Shown: piece after piece, positions 10,285-20,484 of the stretch
How the letters are laid out: each line of letters begins with the position of its first letter
How positions within the stretch are numbered: position 1 is the first letter of the stretch
NCBI GenBank assembly: GCA_009760885.1
Contig: CM019704.1
Coordinates: 11,554,303-11,618,302, forward strand
DNA: 64,000 nt
From: Achatina immaculata
Lineage: Eukaryota > Mollusca > Gastropoda > Stylommatophora > Achatinidae
Direction: 5' to 3'
Position numbers and translations under genes: made by a program
Notes under the pieces: generated by a model
What the model was told of the DNA's origin: nothing
What the model saw: the letters and a program-made list of their open reading frames with translations, nothing else
Databases searched by the model: none

Positions 10285-11790
10285 GAGGAACAATATTTCC
10301 ACACAAAGAAATGCATAAAACAGCATGGATATGCCCAGATGATAGAACAAGAAACCAGATAGATCATTTTTGTATTAGAAAACAATTCTTGGCCTTTTAG
10401 CTAAGATCAAAGTGTAGTTCTGCGCTCTGTGGTATCTACACTTTGATCGTTAGTTTGGAACAAACAAGGTGTCCGAGGCCTGCCCTGAACATTGAATGCC
10501 TGGGGGGGGGGGGTATGGTCCACATCTCGTTACTTGCAGTACCACAGGGTCACGGCCTGGTGTTTTCGTCGTCTTAAAAAAAACAATTCAGAACATCTCT
10601 GATAGATGTAAGAGCATATAGGGGTGCAGATGTCAACAGTGACCACAACCTGTGTATAGGGAAGATAAGACTAAAACTGAAAAACCAACACAAGAAATCA
10701 GTGCTCAGAAAGATAAACAGTCATAGCCTACAAGAAGAATATACCAACAGTGATTTCAATCTTGCTAGGTAGACGAGATACATATAGATGAATTATGGTA
10801 TTCATACAGCACAGCCATAATCACGGCAGCAAAAGCAAGTACTGGACTGCAATCAACAAACAGAAAAGCTTGGATATCAGAAAACACATGGAAATACATA
10901 CATGACAGAAGAGCAGCCAAATTAGACATGTTGAATATAAAGACAGATCTTGGAAAAGTTTTGGCAAAAGTAACATACAAAGAACTAGACAATAAAGTAA
11001 AAAGTTCAGCTAGAAGAGGCGAAAGAGAATATATGGACATTATGGCAAAAGAAGTAGAAAATGCTGCAAAAACAGGAGACAACAAAACTCTACATAGCAT
11101 ACAGAAGAAGCTAACAGGTAATATTACCACCAGAGAAAGACCAGTCTTTAGCAATACAGGCAACCTATTAACATCAAGTAAAGACAAAAGTAAAGATGGG
11201 CCGAACACTTCCAAGAAATATTTCATCGACCACGCCCAAATGAACTAATGAACCTCGAAACCGATTTACCAGTCCCACAACTAAATATCAACTTAGATGA
11301 AGTTACACTGAATGAAATTGAAACAGCAGTGAATCTAATTGCTAACAACAAAGCTGCAGGTGAAGATGAAATGGCAGTCGAAATGTTAAAAGCTATTAAC
11401 TGTAACAACATGAGACAACTACAGAGAATGTTTAATAAAATTTAGTAAGAAGAAAAGATCTCTTCTAAATGGAAACAAGGAATCATTGTTAAAATACTAA
11501 AAAAAGGCAACCTTAGTGACTGAAATAACTTGAGCGGTGTAACCTTACTATCAGTTGTGTCTAAGGGCTTTTGTCAAGTGATTCTGAATAGAATTAAGGA
11601 TACTGCAATGAGAGAAGAACAATCAGGATTTCAAAAAGGGAGAAGCTGTCTCGACCAGATCTTTACTCTAAGAACAATACTTGAAGAACATATTGAAAAG
11701 CAGAAACTGAACTTCATAGACTGTAAAAAGGCATATGATAGCATACACAGAGATTCATTGTGGGGGATTTTAAGACTACAGTTGAAACCG
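10285..11790 (+). pseudogene. LINE family A copy spanning endonuclease end to RT motif A, split by a U2-like insertion
   Basis: Family A element in several frames. The end of an APE-type endonuclease domain is visible (RTRNQIDHFCIRKQF, then after the insert a DVRAYRGADVNSDHNL-like string with the SDH catalytic His region). It is followed by the linker (AWISENTWKYIHDRRAA-like, about 10860), KVKSSARRGEREYMD, IANNKAAGEDEMAVEML, SVVSKGFCQVI, GRSCLDQIFTLR and CKKAYDSIHRDSLWG (motif A region). The copy stops at about 11790, exactly where a 25-bp satellite begins. Multiple stops and frameshifts. Endonuclease of this type nicks the target for reverse transcription primed at the nick. Confidence 0.85.
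10389..10579 (+). ncRNA. U2 snRNA-like retrocopy inserted in a LINE
   Basis: The left end reads TTGGCCTTTTAGCTAAGATC, nearly identical to the conserved 5' stem-loop I region of U2 snRNA (CTCGGCCTTTTGGCTAAGATC in metazoans). The right part, GTCCAC..TTGCAGTACC..GG, resembles the U2 3' terminal domain. Length (about 185 bp) also fits U2. The middle has diverged: a G12 run, no clear Sm site, and a perfect 13-bp inverted repeat (GATCAAAGTGTAG/CTACACTTTGATC). An A-rich tail (TTAAAAAAAA) and flanking AAAACAATTC (10379-10388 and 10580-10589) indicate LINE-mediated retroposition into the endonuclease ORF. It may be a U2 pseudogene or a member of a U2-derived SINE; not expected to work in splicing. Confidence 0.62.
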
Positions 11791-11793
11791 TTT

Positions 11794-12000
11794 AATGTCA
11801 CATCGTCGGGACAATCAAAACGTCACATCGTCGGAACAATCAAAATGTCACATCGTCGGGACAATCAAAATGTCACATCGTCGGGACAATCAAAATGTCA
11901 CATCGTCGGGACAATCAAAATGTCACATGGTCGGGACAATCAAAATGTCACATGGTCGGGACAATCAAAATGTCACATGGTCGGGACAATCAGAATGTGA
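11794..12000. repeat. 25-bp minisatellite abutting a LINE break
   Basis: About eight copies of TGTCACATCGTCGGGACAAT+CAAAA with a CATCG/CATGG variant in the last few copies. It starts exactly where the family A reading (LWGILRLQ..) ends. Because the unit lacks stops in the relevant frame, a false extension of the LINE ORF runs through it. Confidence 0.95.
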
Positions 12001-12424
12001 TGACAATTAGCGGAACTGATATAAACAAGAGACCATTAAAAAGGACTTAACTGGGCCAGTGTGTGTGTGCGTGTGTATGTCCGTCCGTCCCACATTTGCT
12101 ACATTAAACACATAATAAACAGCCAAAGCTATCGTCATCGGACACAATATGTACTAATCATAAAATATATTAGTCACAAAATATATTAATCACAAAATAC
12201 AATAAGTCTTAGTCTTACAATATAAAAAACAGTATAATTAAGCAGTATCTGACTTGTCAGCAGTAGTACTAAAAATGCGTGATGTTGCGTTGTGTAGTGA
12301 TAACTGGTCTATTAATAAAAAAAAGTCATTTAAACACGACAGAGCACTAAAACCGTCCTGGGTCACGTCAGGCATACTGTAAATGAAAGAGCGCACAGTC
12401 TCGAGCGCGCTTACAGACTGAGCT
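12001..12424. other. No supported gene
   Basis: Low-copy sequence with a short GT run (about 12060) and CATAATAAAC/CACAAAATATATTA repeats. Nothing recognised. Confidence 0.5.
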
Positions 12425-12755
12425 TAAGAAACAGTTTTGGTGGGCTTCTGGTCCCTGGACTCACTGACATCATCAGCACTATCCTCGGCGTTGCTGTCTA
12501 CCTTGCTTTTACTGCAACTAGCGACGATCTCTTCGTCTGAATACATTTCCGTTGATAGCAAGCCGTCATCAGCTGAAACGAACTGATCAAACGTGACCCT
12601 TCAATCAGAAATTGTTGCCTGCTCTTCATCTGTGATCAAGTCCAGGGGAACGTCACAAATATCCTCGGCATTTGTATTGATCACTGGCTCGGGCAAGAAA
12701 GTAAAGTGCGATTTATGAAAACAGTTCACAGTCGTTGACTGACTGACGCAAGTCT
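12425..12755 (-). pseudogene. Tigger/pogo-like DDE transposase C-terminal remnant
   Basis: On the minus strand the sequence reads STTVNCFHKSHF, then after an acidic stretch FDQFVSADDGLLSTEMYSDE, EIVASCSKSKVDSNAED and a stop after TKTVS. The TIxNCFxKAGF block followed by an acidic tail with a DEEIV motif is the pattern at the end of Tigger/CENP-B-like transposases. The catalytic DDE core is absent. A stop lies between the two blocks. The direct neighbour is a family B LINE end. Assignment is from motif memory. Confidence 0.45.
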
Positions 12756-13136
12756 GCAAAAATAAAAATCATTGGGATCGGCAGAAATGTGGTTTATTAG
12801 AAGAGTGTTGTGAATCCCCTGGACAGCAAAAACAACTAATGAAGAATGTATGAGAAGAGCTGGAGAGACAAAAAAATCTTGTCAAAAAAATAAGAGAGAG
12901 ACAATGTACTTTCATAGGACATGCAATGAGAAGAGGGGGCATTGAAAATATTATAACAAGAGGAAAAATATAAGGAAGAAGATCAAGAGGAAGACCAAGA
13001 GAAATGATACTGGACAGTCTGACAGGATGGTGTGAGAGGAGATCATCAACTGAGCTGATGGCCTGCATGAAGGATCGTGTACTCTGGGGAAGGATAACAG
13101 CCAACGCCAGTCGCCACGGCACCTGATGATGATGAT
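12756..13136 (+). pseudogene. LINE family B 3'-end fragment
   Basis: Truncated family B copy covering AEMWFIRRVL, TNEECMRRAGE, RQCTFIGHAMRRGGIEN, the REMILDSLTGWCERRSS block, MACMKDRVLW and the GGCACCTGATGATGATGAT tail. Stops (for example the TAA after GKI) make it inactive. It abuts the minus-strand endonuclease element to its right, so it probably inserted into that element and truncated the visible part. Confidence 0.85.
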
Positions 13137-13139
13137 ATT

Positions 13140-14290
13140 TTTCTTGGTTATTTTTACTCCTCTTGTCCACCAGTCCTAAGATGTCATCTGTCGTCCATTT
13201 ATTTTTAAGGGTTTCTTTTTTCGGTGGTATTATCTCCTTAACGGTTTGGTGGATAGAATCTCTTAACATTGCCCAATGTTCATCTATACTATTTATCTTT
13301 GCTATTGCATTATATCTATTTGTTATAACAATTCTGTATTATTCTCGCAGTTATTGGTCATTTTAAAGGAGTTATGTATTCAGTTTGATGTTTCTCACTT
13401 TTCTGCATGCTTTCTTTAGCTTTATTGTAATTTTTCCACAGAGTGGGTCATGGTCACTATTGCAGTCAGCTCCTGGCATGGTTTTTGTTGTCAGTAATGC
13501 ATTCCGGAATCGTTTGTTGATTAATATTTAGTCTGTCTGGTTAAAAGTCTTTTTGTCTGGGCTGCACTACGTTACCAGTCTTCAGGGATGTTGTTTAAAC
13601 CAGGTGTTTCCTACAACCATGCTGTGTATTCTTGCCCATTCAATTAATTTACTACCTCTGTCGTTCCTCTCCCCCAGTCCATAGTCACCAACGATGTCTG
13701 AAGTTCTTCCTTTACCAACTTTGGCATTAAAATCTCCCATGACTATAGTAACTTCATGTGACTTTGTGTGTTTCAGGGCTGTCTCTATGTCATTATAAAA
13801 CAGCTGTACATCTTCTTCAGAACTTTCAGATGTTGGAGTGTACACTTGTATAATATTTATGTTTATTGGTTGTCCTTTCAGTTGGGCTAGCAGGACACTG
13901 TCCGAGATGTTCAAATATCCTACAGTTTCCTTGCTCTTTGTTCATCAAATATAATTCCTACTCCTCGTTCATGTTTCTCACTTCCTGAATATATTATTGT
14001 ATATTTATCGGAGTTTATCTCCCCTGCACATGTCCATCTAACTTCACTCATTCCTAATATGTTGATCTTCATCCTTTCCATTTCCATCTTTACATTTTCT
14101 AATTTTCCAGCCTGGAATAAAGTTCTAACATTCCATGTTGCTATTTTTAACTTGTTAGTTTTGCCACCAGTAGCTTGATGACGATCTGGCCTCACCTGTA
14201 GCTCGTGAGCTGCCCTACCGGACGAGGCTGTTCCAAAGGAACATCCATTAACGTCGTTCATGACAAATCTATTACTCTGAATAAGCATAA
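13140..14290 (-). pseudogene. RTE-type LINE 5' half: APE endonuclease
   Basis: Minus-strand element, 5' end at the right. The first ORF (14288 to 13920) reads KIATWNVRTLFQAGKLENVK, GMSEVRWTCAGEI, YSGSEKHERGVGIIF: the N-terminal half of an AP-type endonuclease (WNVRTL, the SEVRW catalytic Glu). After a frameshift at about 13917, the next part (13914-13582) gives IQVYTPTSESSEED and VMGDFNAKVG (the GDFNA motif). Then GADCNSDHDPL (the SDH motif) and WTTDDILGLVDKR follow. Proteins of this kind are often mis-annotated as craniofacial development protein 2-like. The RT half is missing where the family B tail starts. It could be the 5' part of family B or C. Confidence 0.87.
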
Positions 14291-14630
14291 TTATTCTTGT
14301 AAGCTACATCAGTGGTTTCCCGTTGCCTTCTGCTGGTTTGTGTACGGACTCTCCGCTAGCCTTTGGACTCCCTGTCCTACCCGCAAGGCAGCGGGAGCGA
14401 GAGGTTTTAAGGCGCCTCTTACCCGCCTGGTATTCCTTTCACTGAGCACCTGAGGCACTTTATAGTAGTAGAAGAGCCACCTACTACCCCACCTCGCTCT
14501 CTGAGTCTACCGCCAGTTGGTCCGCGCCTGCTTATTTGGACAACTCCTTATTCACATGGATCCTCCATATCTGGAGGACTTTCTCCATCCGCCACCTGTG
14601 ACGCGCTGTGTTGGAGATGGTCGCCAGAGC
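14291..14630 (-). mobile_element. Probable 5' UTR of the LINE
   Basis: GC-richer segment continuing upstream of the endonuclease start, with CCTACCCGCAAGGCAGCGGG and GGCGCCTCTTACCCGCC. Its composition differs from the AT-rich surroundings and it ends abruptly near 14630. Position and composition fit an RTE 5' UTR; there is no sequence homology proof. Confidence 0.5.
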
Positions 14631-14639
14631 TTTATTCAG

Positions 14640-14835
14640 ATCCATTTATCACTGTATGTGATATAATCTGTTTATCACTGTTTGTAATATCAGCCATTTA
14701 TCATTGTTTTGTAATATCATATGTTTATCACTGTGTGCAATATCATCTGTTTATAGCTGTATGTAATATCAGTTGTTTATCACTTTATATAATATCATCC
14801 GTTTACTACTGTAATATCATCTGCAATATTTATAA
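14640..14835. repeat. Degenerate ~27-bp repeat
   Basis: About seven diverged copies of TTTATCACTGTATGTAATAT+CATCTG. Confidence 0.8.
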
Positions 14836-14914
14836 ACCTACAGCTTTACATTGCTAGTTTCATTCTTTTTTTTTCTTTTTATTTTCAGTGTTTGTGAAGA
14901 GCCGAGAAATAAGT

Positions 14915-15055
14915 AAGTATCCCATTCAGAAAAGTAGTATAGAAACCAGATTACTCCACAGAAAATTAGTATAGAACCAGACTACGTCACAGAAAAGTAG
15001 TATAGAAACCAGACTACCCCAGAGAAAAGTAGTATAGAAACCAGACTACTCTACG
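14915..15055. repeat. ~32-bp tandem repeat
   Basis: Four copies built on AGAAAAGTAGTATAGAAACC followed by AGACTACxCCAC. Confidence 0.85.
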
Positions 15056-15512
15056 CTTTTGTCAAATGCCAGGGCGTTTTTCAGCCGGAACATATATAGC
15101 TTCTGGCAGTTAACCACGTGACTGTGCGATCTGGTCTCTGAATTAGGTCATAGGTGTTGGTTTTAACATTCTTGGGTGTTGGGTTTTAACAGTCTGTTGA
15201 AGGCAGTAAATTTTGTTGTGTGAACTGTGGACAGAAGCAGGCAGATTCGTTGTGCTGTTCTGTGGTGATGTAAGTAAGAAAAATGTTATAATAATGTCTT
15301 TGTGAATGTGATACTGACCTAGTGATGTGAACTTTTGTTGTTAATAATATTGAAAATTATTATTATTGCTTATATAGAATTATTATTATTATTAAATGAC
15401 ATTTTTCGCAACAGATATACTCATTAATGTGGGTGAGCATATAACATATTCGTATTATTTGTGTGTGACACTTTGTAGCACTGATAATGGCAACAATAAT
15501 CAGAGATTCTTT
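15056..15512. other. No supported gene
   Basis: AT-rich sequence with ATTATTATT runs near 15350-15390. Nothing recognised. Confidence 0.5.
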
Positions 15513-16195
15513 TGTCTCTCTTTCTTCTTCCTTTGAGTTTTCTAGTGATTGTCATGCTCCCTAACATATATCTACTGATTTCCTTTGAGTTTTCTAGTGA
15601 TTGTCATGCTCCCTAACATATATCTACTGATTTCCTTTGAGTTTTCTAGTGATTGTCCTGCTCCCTAACATATATCTACTGATTTCCTTTGAGTTTTCCG
15701 CTGATTCTCCTGGTGTTCGCCCCCTAACTTATATCTATTGATTTCCTTTGAGTTTTCCGCTGATTCTCCTGGTGTTGGCCCCCTAACTTATATCTACTGA
15801 TTTCCTTTGAGTTTTCCGCTGATTCTCCTGGTGTTCGCCCCCTAACTTATATCTACTGATTTCCTTTGAGTTTTCCGCTGATTCTCCTGGTGTTGGCCCC
15901 CTAACTTATATCTACTGATTTCCTTTGAGTTTTCCGCTGATTCTCCTGGTGTTCGCCCCCTAACTTATATCTACTGATTTCCTTTGAGTTTTCCGCTGAC
16001 TCTCCTGGTGTTCGCCCCCTAACTTATATCTACTGATTTCCTTTGAGTTTTCCGCTGATTCTCCTGGTGTTGGCCCCCTAACTGATATCTACTGATTTCC
16101 TTTGAGTTTTCCGCTGATTCTCCTGGTGTTGGCCCCCTAACTTATATCTACTGATTTCCTTTGAGTTTTCCGCTGATTCTCCTGGTGTTCTCCCC
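15513..16195. repeat. 59-bp minisatellite
   Basis: About twelve copies. The later ones are 59 bp long (for example 15739 to 15798) and contain GATTTCCTTTGAGTTTTCCG then CTGATTCTCCTGGTGTT(G/C). The first three copies are shorter (GTGATTGTCATGCTC variant). It borders, and probably grew from, the family C LINE fragment that follows. Confidence 0.93.
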
Positions 16196-16196
16196 C

Positions 16197-16970
16197 TTGT
16201 CTATTCTTTCGTGCAACTTCTCTGTCGATTTTGCTTATTATTTTTTAAATAATTTCTCTTGTATTGTTGTAAGCACTGCAGTCACTGCTCAGATGCTTCC
16301 TCTGTTTGTCCAAGATAACAAAGCAATACTGGCTCTATATAGCGCTGTAGTTCTCTTTTCTTCACGTTTTACATCGTGTTTGTTAGTTATGTTCTTCATG
16401 TCATAATAAACTTGTTTGGCCTTACCTATTCGTGATTTTATTTCATCTGTGAACTTGCTGACAGCTGTAATTTTTGCTCCGAGATAGCTGAAGTTATTAC
16501 TTGTGGCAGTGTCTAGATAGTTGAAGTTATTATTTGAATCAGTGTCTAGATATTTGAAGTTATTATGTATGTCAATGTCTAGATAGTTGAAGTTATTATT
16601 TGTATCAATGTCTAGATAGTTGAAGTTATTATTTGTACCAATGTCTAGATAGTTGAAGTTATTATTTGTGTCAATGTCTTCCTGTCTGAAAGGATGTTAT
16701 ATTTTGACATATTTACTTTTAATGATATGACCCTTCTTGTTGTTTAGTTCTATACCTCTTGTGTTGTTCTCTTCAGTAATCATGTTCTCAAGTTCCTTCA
16801 GATTGCTTTCACTTTCTCTTGTTAGAACTGTGTCGTCCGCATATCTTAGCTTGTTGATAATATGGCCTCCTAGGTTTATTCCTTTCAAATTTGTAATACC
16901 TGTCTTGATGTATTCACTGTACGATGAGAATAGATCAGGTGACAGTACCACACTTGTTCTATATCCGTCT
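16197..16970 (-). pseudogene. LINE family C reverse-transcriptase fragment, invaded by its own repeats
   Basis: Minus-strand RT remnant. From the right: VLSPDLFSSYSEYI (motif B), GHIINKLRYADDTVL (motif C, intact YADD), NLKELENMI, ELNNKKGHIIKSK, then the FxYL block expanded into a 33-bp repeat (16508-16680), then NFSYLGAKITAVSKFTDEIK, SRIGKAKQVYYDMKN and NKHDVKREEN. The order matches the RT palm-to-thumb layout of RTE-like LINEs. The repeat expansion inserts about five extra copies of an 11-residue unit before the genuine block. Further stops are present. Confidence 0.8.
16508..16680 (-). repeat. 33-bp in-frame minisatellite encoding NNNFNYLDIDT
   Basis: Five to six copies of a 33-bp unit; on the minus strand each reads 11 residues (IDTNNNFNYLD) in frame with the LINE ORF around it. 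The last unit merges into the normal NNFSYLGA block, so the array was made from the RT itself. Confidence 0.9.
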
Positions 16971-17060
16971 TGATGTTTTCACTGTACGATGAGAATAGAT
17001 CAGGTGACAGTACTACACTTGTTCTATATCCGTCTTGATGTTTTCACTGAATAATGGAAA
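16905..17060 (-). repeat. Two to three copies of a 65-bp RT motif B repeat
   Basis: Same 65-bp unit as the larger array at 17970-18530; the minus strand reads YRTSVVLSPDLFSSYSENIK. The first copy is continuous with the family C RT reading, which shows where the satellite started. Confidence 0.88.
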
Positions 17061-17970
17061 GAAGTCAGGTAACAAGACAGGGCGCACTTTTACAAACGAC
17101 TGACTGACTCAATCAACGGAAATACAAACGACTGACTGACTCAGTCAACGGACATTCAATTGATCGACTCAGTCAAGGGGTGTACAAATGACTGACTCAA
17201 TCAACGGAAATACAAACGACTGACTGACTCAATCAAGGGACATTCAAATGACTGACCGACTCAGTCAAAAGACATACAAATGACTGACTGACTCGGTTAA
17301 GAGACATACACATGACTTACTGACTCAGCCAAAGGACACAAATGACTGACCGACTCAGTCAAAAGACATACAAATGACTGACTCAGTCAAAAGACATATC
17401 AATGACTGACTGACTAAGCCAAGTGACACAAACGAATGATTTACACAGTCAAGGAACAAACAAATGACTGACTGACTGACTGGATCAAGGAACATACAAA
17501 CGACTGACTGACTCGGTTAAGAGACATACACATGACTTACTGACTCAGCCAAAGGACACAAATGACTGACTGACTCAGTCAATGGATATACAAATGACTA
17601 AGTTAAGAGACAAATAAATGACTGACTTAGTCAAAGGACTTGCAAATGACTGACTGACTGAGTCAAGGGACATGCAAATGACTGGCTGACTAGTCAAAAT
17701 GCATGCAAATGATTGACTGAGTGACTGACTCAGTCAAGGGACATGCAAATGATTGACTGAATGATGTTTATCAAGATCTTATTTCCAAGATAAAATAATT
17801 TCTTGTTTATGCTAAATATATCTCAGTGCGAGAAATTACTAACAAACATTTATATTCGACAGAAGTGCTCCTATTCAGTTATAACCACCATAGCATGAGA
17901 ACCGTTCTCGTGCATTCGGCGACGGTGTCCCTCTGTTTGAGGAGCCCTGAAAGAACTTGGGTTATTACTT
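17040..17970. repeat. Segmental duplication, copy 1
   Basis: Runs from GTTTTCACTGAATAATGGAA to GAAAGAACTTGGGTTATTAC, nearly identical to 18515-19440 and 20485-21410. Copy 1 is followed by the 65-bp array instead of the CATTCTTGTGTG array. Confidence 0.9.
17061..17830. repeat. TGACTGACTCAGTCAA-rich repeat, block 1
   Basis: Irregular ~30-bp units of CAAATGACTGACTGACTCAG + TCAAGGGACATA. Many units contain TGACTCA or TGAGTCA. The block recurs at 18560-19235 and 20530-21205 as part of a larger duplication; block 1 lacks some units present in blocks 2 and 3. Confidence 0.92.
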
Positions 17971-18530
17971 TCAAATTTGTGATACCTGTCGTGATGTTTT
18001 CACTGTACGATGAGAATAGATCAGGTGACAGTACCACACTTGTTCTATATCCGTCTTGATGTTTTCACTGTACAATGAGAATAGATCAGGTGACAGTACC
18101 ACACTTGTTCTATATCCGTCTTGATGTTTTCACTGTACGATGAGAATAGATCAGGTGACAGTACCACACTTGTTCTATATCCGTCTTGATGTTTTCACTG
18201 TACGATGAGAATAGATCAGGTGACAGTACCACACTTGTTCTATATCCGTCTTGATGTTTTCACTGTACGATGAGAATAGATCAGGTGACAGTACCACACT
18301 TGTTCTATATCCGTCTTGATGTTTTCACTGTACGATGAGAATAGATCAGGTGACAGTACCACACTTGTTCTATATCCGTCTTGATGTTTTCACTGTACGA
18401 TGAGAATAGATCAGGTGACAGTACCACACTTGTTCTATATCCGTCTTGATGTTTTCACTGTACGATGAGAATAGATCAGGTGACAGTACCACACTTGTTC
18501 TATATCCGTCTTGATGTTTTCACTGAATAA
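17970..18530 (-). repeat. 65-bp minisatellite from RT motif B
   Basis: About 8.5 nearly identical copies with a 65-bp period (18051 to 18116). On the minus strand every unit carries VLSPDLFSSYSEN, the conserved RT motif B region. Since 65 is not a multiple of three, no long frame survives. Only rare substitutions (TACGATG/TACAATG) separate copies, so the array is very recent. Confidence 0.95.
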
Positions 18531-19439
18531 TGGAAAGAAGTCAGGTAACAAGACAGGGCGCACTTTTACAAACGACTGACTGACTCAATCAACGGAAATA
18601 CAAACGACTGACTGACTCAGTCAACGGACATTCAATTGATCGACTCAGTCAAGGGGTGTACAAATGACTGACTCAATCAAGGGACATACAATTGACCGAC
18701 TCGGTCAGGGGCCATACAAATGACTGACTCAATCAAGTGACATACAAACGACTGACTGTCTCGGTCAAGGGACACAAATGACTGGCTGACTAAGTCAAGG
18801 GACATTCAAATGACTGACCGACTCAGTCAAAAGACATACAAATGACTGACTCAGTCAAAAGACATATCAATGACTGACTGACTAAGCCAAGTGACACAAA
18901 CGAATGATTTACACAGTCAAGGAACAAACAAATGACTGACTGACTGACTGGATCAAGGAACATACAAACGACTGACTGACTCGGTTAAGAGACATACACA
19001 TGACTTACTGACTCAGCCAAAGGACACAAATGACTGACTGACTCAGTCAATGGATATACAAATGACTAAGTTAAGAGACAAATAAATGACTGACTTAGTC
19101 AAAGGACTTGCAAATGACTGACTGACTGAGTCAAGGGACATGCAAATGACTGGCTGACTAGTCAAAATGCATGCAAATGATTGACTGAGTGACTGACTCA
19201 GTCAAGGGACATGCAAATGATTGACTGAATGATGTTTATCAAGATCTTATTTCCAAGATAAAATAATTTCTTGTTTATGCTAAATATATCTCAGTGCGAG
19301 AAATTACTAACAAACATTTATATTCGACAGAAGTGCTCCTATTCAGTTATAACCACCATAGCATGAGAACCGTTCTCGTGCATTCGGCGACGGTGTCCCT
19401 CTGTTTGAGGAGCCCTGAAAGAACTTGGGTTATTACTAT

Positions 19440-19955
19440 TTAACCGGCGTGACAGCATTCTTGTGTAGATTCCACACATTCACTCGGTGTGACAGCATTC
19501 TTGTGTGAATTTCACACATTCACCCAGCGTGGCAGTATTCTTGTGTAGATTCCACACATTCACCCGGTGTGACAGCATTCTTGTGTGAATTTCACACATT
19601 CACTCCGGTGTGGCAGTATTCTTGTGTGAATTTCACACATTCACCCAGTGTGGCAGTATTCTTGTGTGAATTTCACACATTCACCCAGTGTGGCAGTATT
19701 CTTGTGTGAATTTCACACATTCACCCAGTGTGGCAGTATTCTTGTGTAGATTCCACACATTCACTCGGTGTGGCAGCATTCTTGTGTGGACTCCACACAT
19801 TCACCTGGTGTGACAGCATTCTTGTGTGGACTCCACATATTCACCTCGTTGTGGCAGCATTCTTGTGTGAACTCCACACATTCACCCGGCGTGACAGCAT
19901 TCTTGTGTGAACTCCACACATCCACTTCGGTGTGGCACTCCACACATCCACACTG
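19440..19955. repeat. 40-bp minisatellite
   Basis: About 13 copies of CTTGTGTGAATTTCACACAT + TCACCCAGTGTGGCAGTATT (period 40). Each unit contains the imperfect palindrome TGTGTGAATTTCACACA. In duplication copy 3 only about three units remain (21410-21560). Confidence 0.94.
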
Positions 19956-20009
19956 ATGTGATCGAGATAATCTGTCGAGAAGATGGTTGTGGCAGGAGGT
20001 GGGCAGCCA

Positions 20010-20300
20010 TGGGATCATCATCATCATGTTGCCCTCCCACCCCCATCGCTGTCTTCCGCTGGCTATTTCCCGTCTAATCTCACCTCTAATATTAGTTTCG
20101 TATTACTGAGCTTGTTTCCAAATATTTGAATTGTTTGCATCTTACATTCTTTATTATAATTTAACACTTTCAGGCCTTCTATTTTTCTTCCTACATCCTG
20201 TCTTCTGTAATGAAATAAAGGCCTACATCTGTTCTTCTGTCTTGTCTATCTTCATGTCAAGGATAGAGTGTAGGGAAGCATAGCTTTATCTCTCACCTTT
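20010..20300 (-). mobile_element. Possible LINE 3'-end fragment (copy in duplication 2)
   Basis: A (ATC)4 run on the plus strand, i.e. (GAT)n on the minus strand, joins a segment that on the minus strand gives DMKIDKTEEQM, KTGCRKKNRRPESV and EIRREIASGRQ, weakly like the post-palm part of an RT with a (GAT)n tail as in family B. The reading is broken and the resemblance is modest. Confidence 0.3.
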
Positions 20301-20484
20301 CACGACTACATGACGTCTATTCTCACGTAACCCGTATGTCAGCGTGTGCGATCCTCTATAGACACCACGAGATTGACCTCTGTATTTGAGAATTATTCAA
20401 TGGTTTTATTTTTTTTTTCAAACCAAGTTGGGTGGGTTTGCTAGTTTATGTACGGAACAGAATCAACACATACGCCTGAAGTTT

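Noticed and set aside
13163..13366. Plus-strand hydrophobic open frame
   Set aside because: Antisense of the LINE linker region; no motif of its own.
16161..16406. Plus-strand open frame
   Set aside because: Antisense of the family C RT fragment and the end of the 59-bp satellite.
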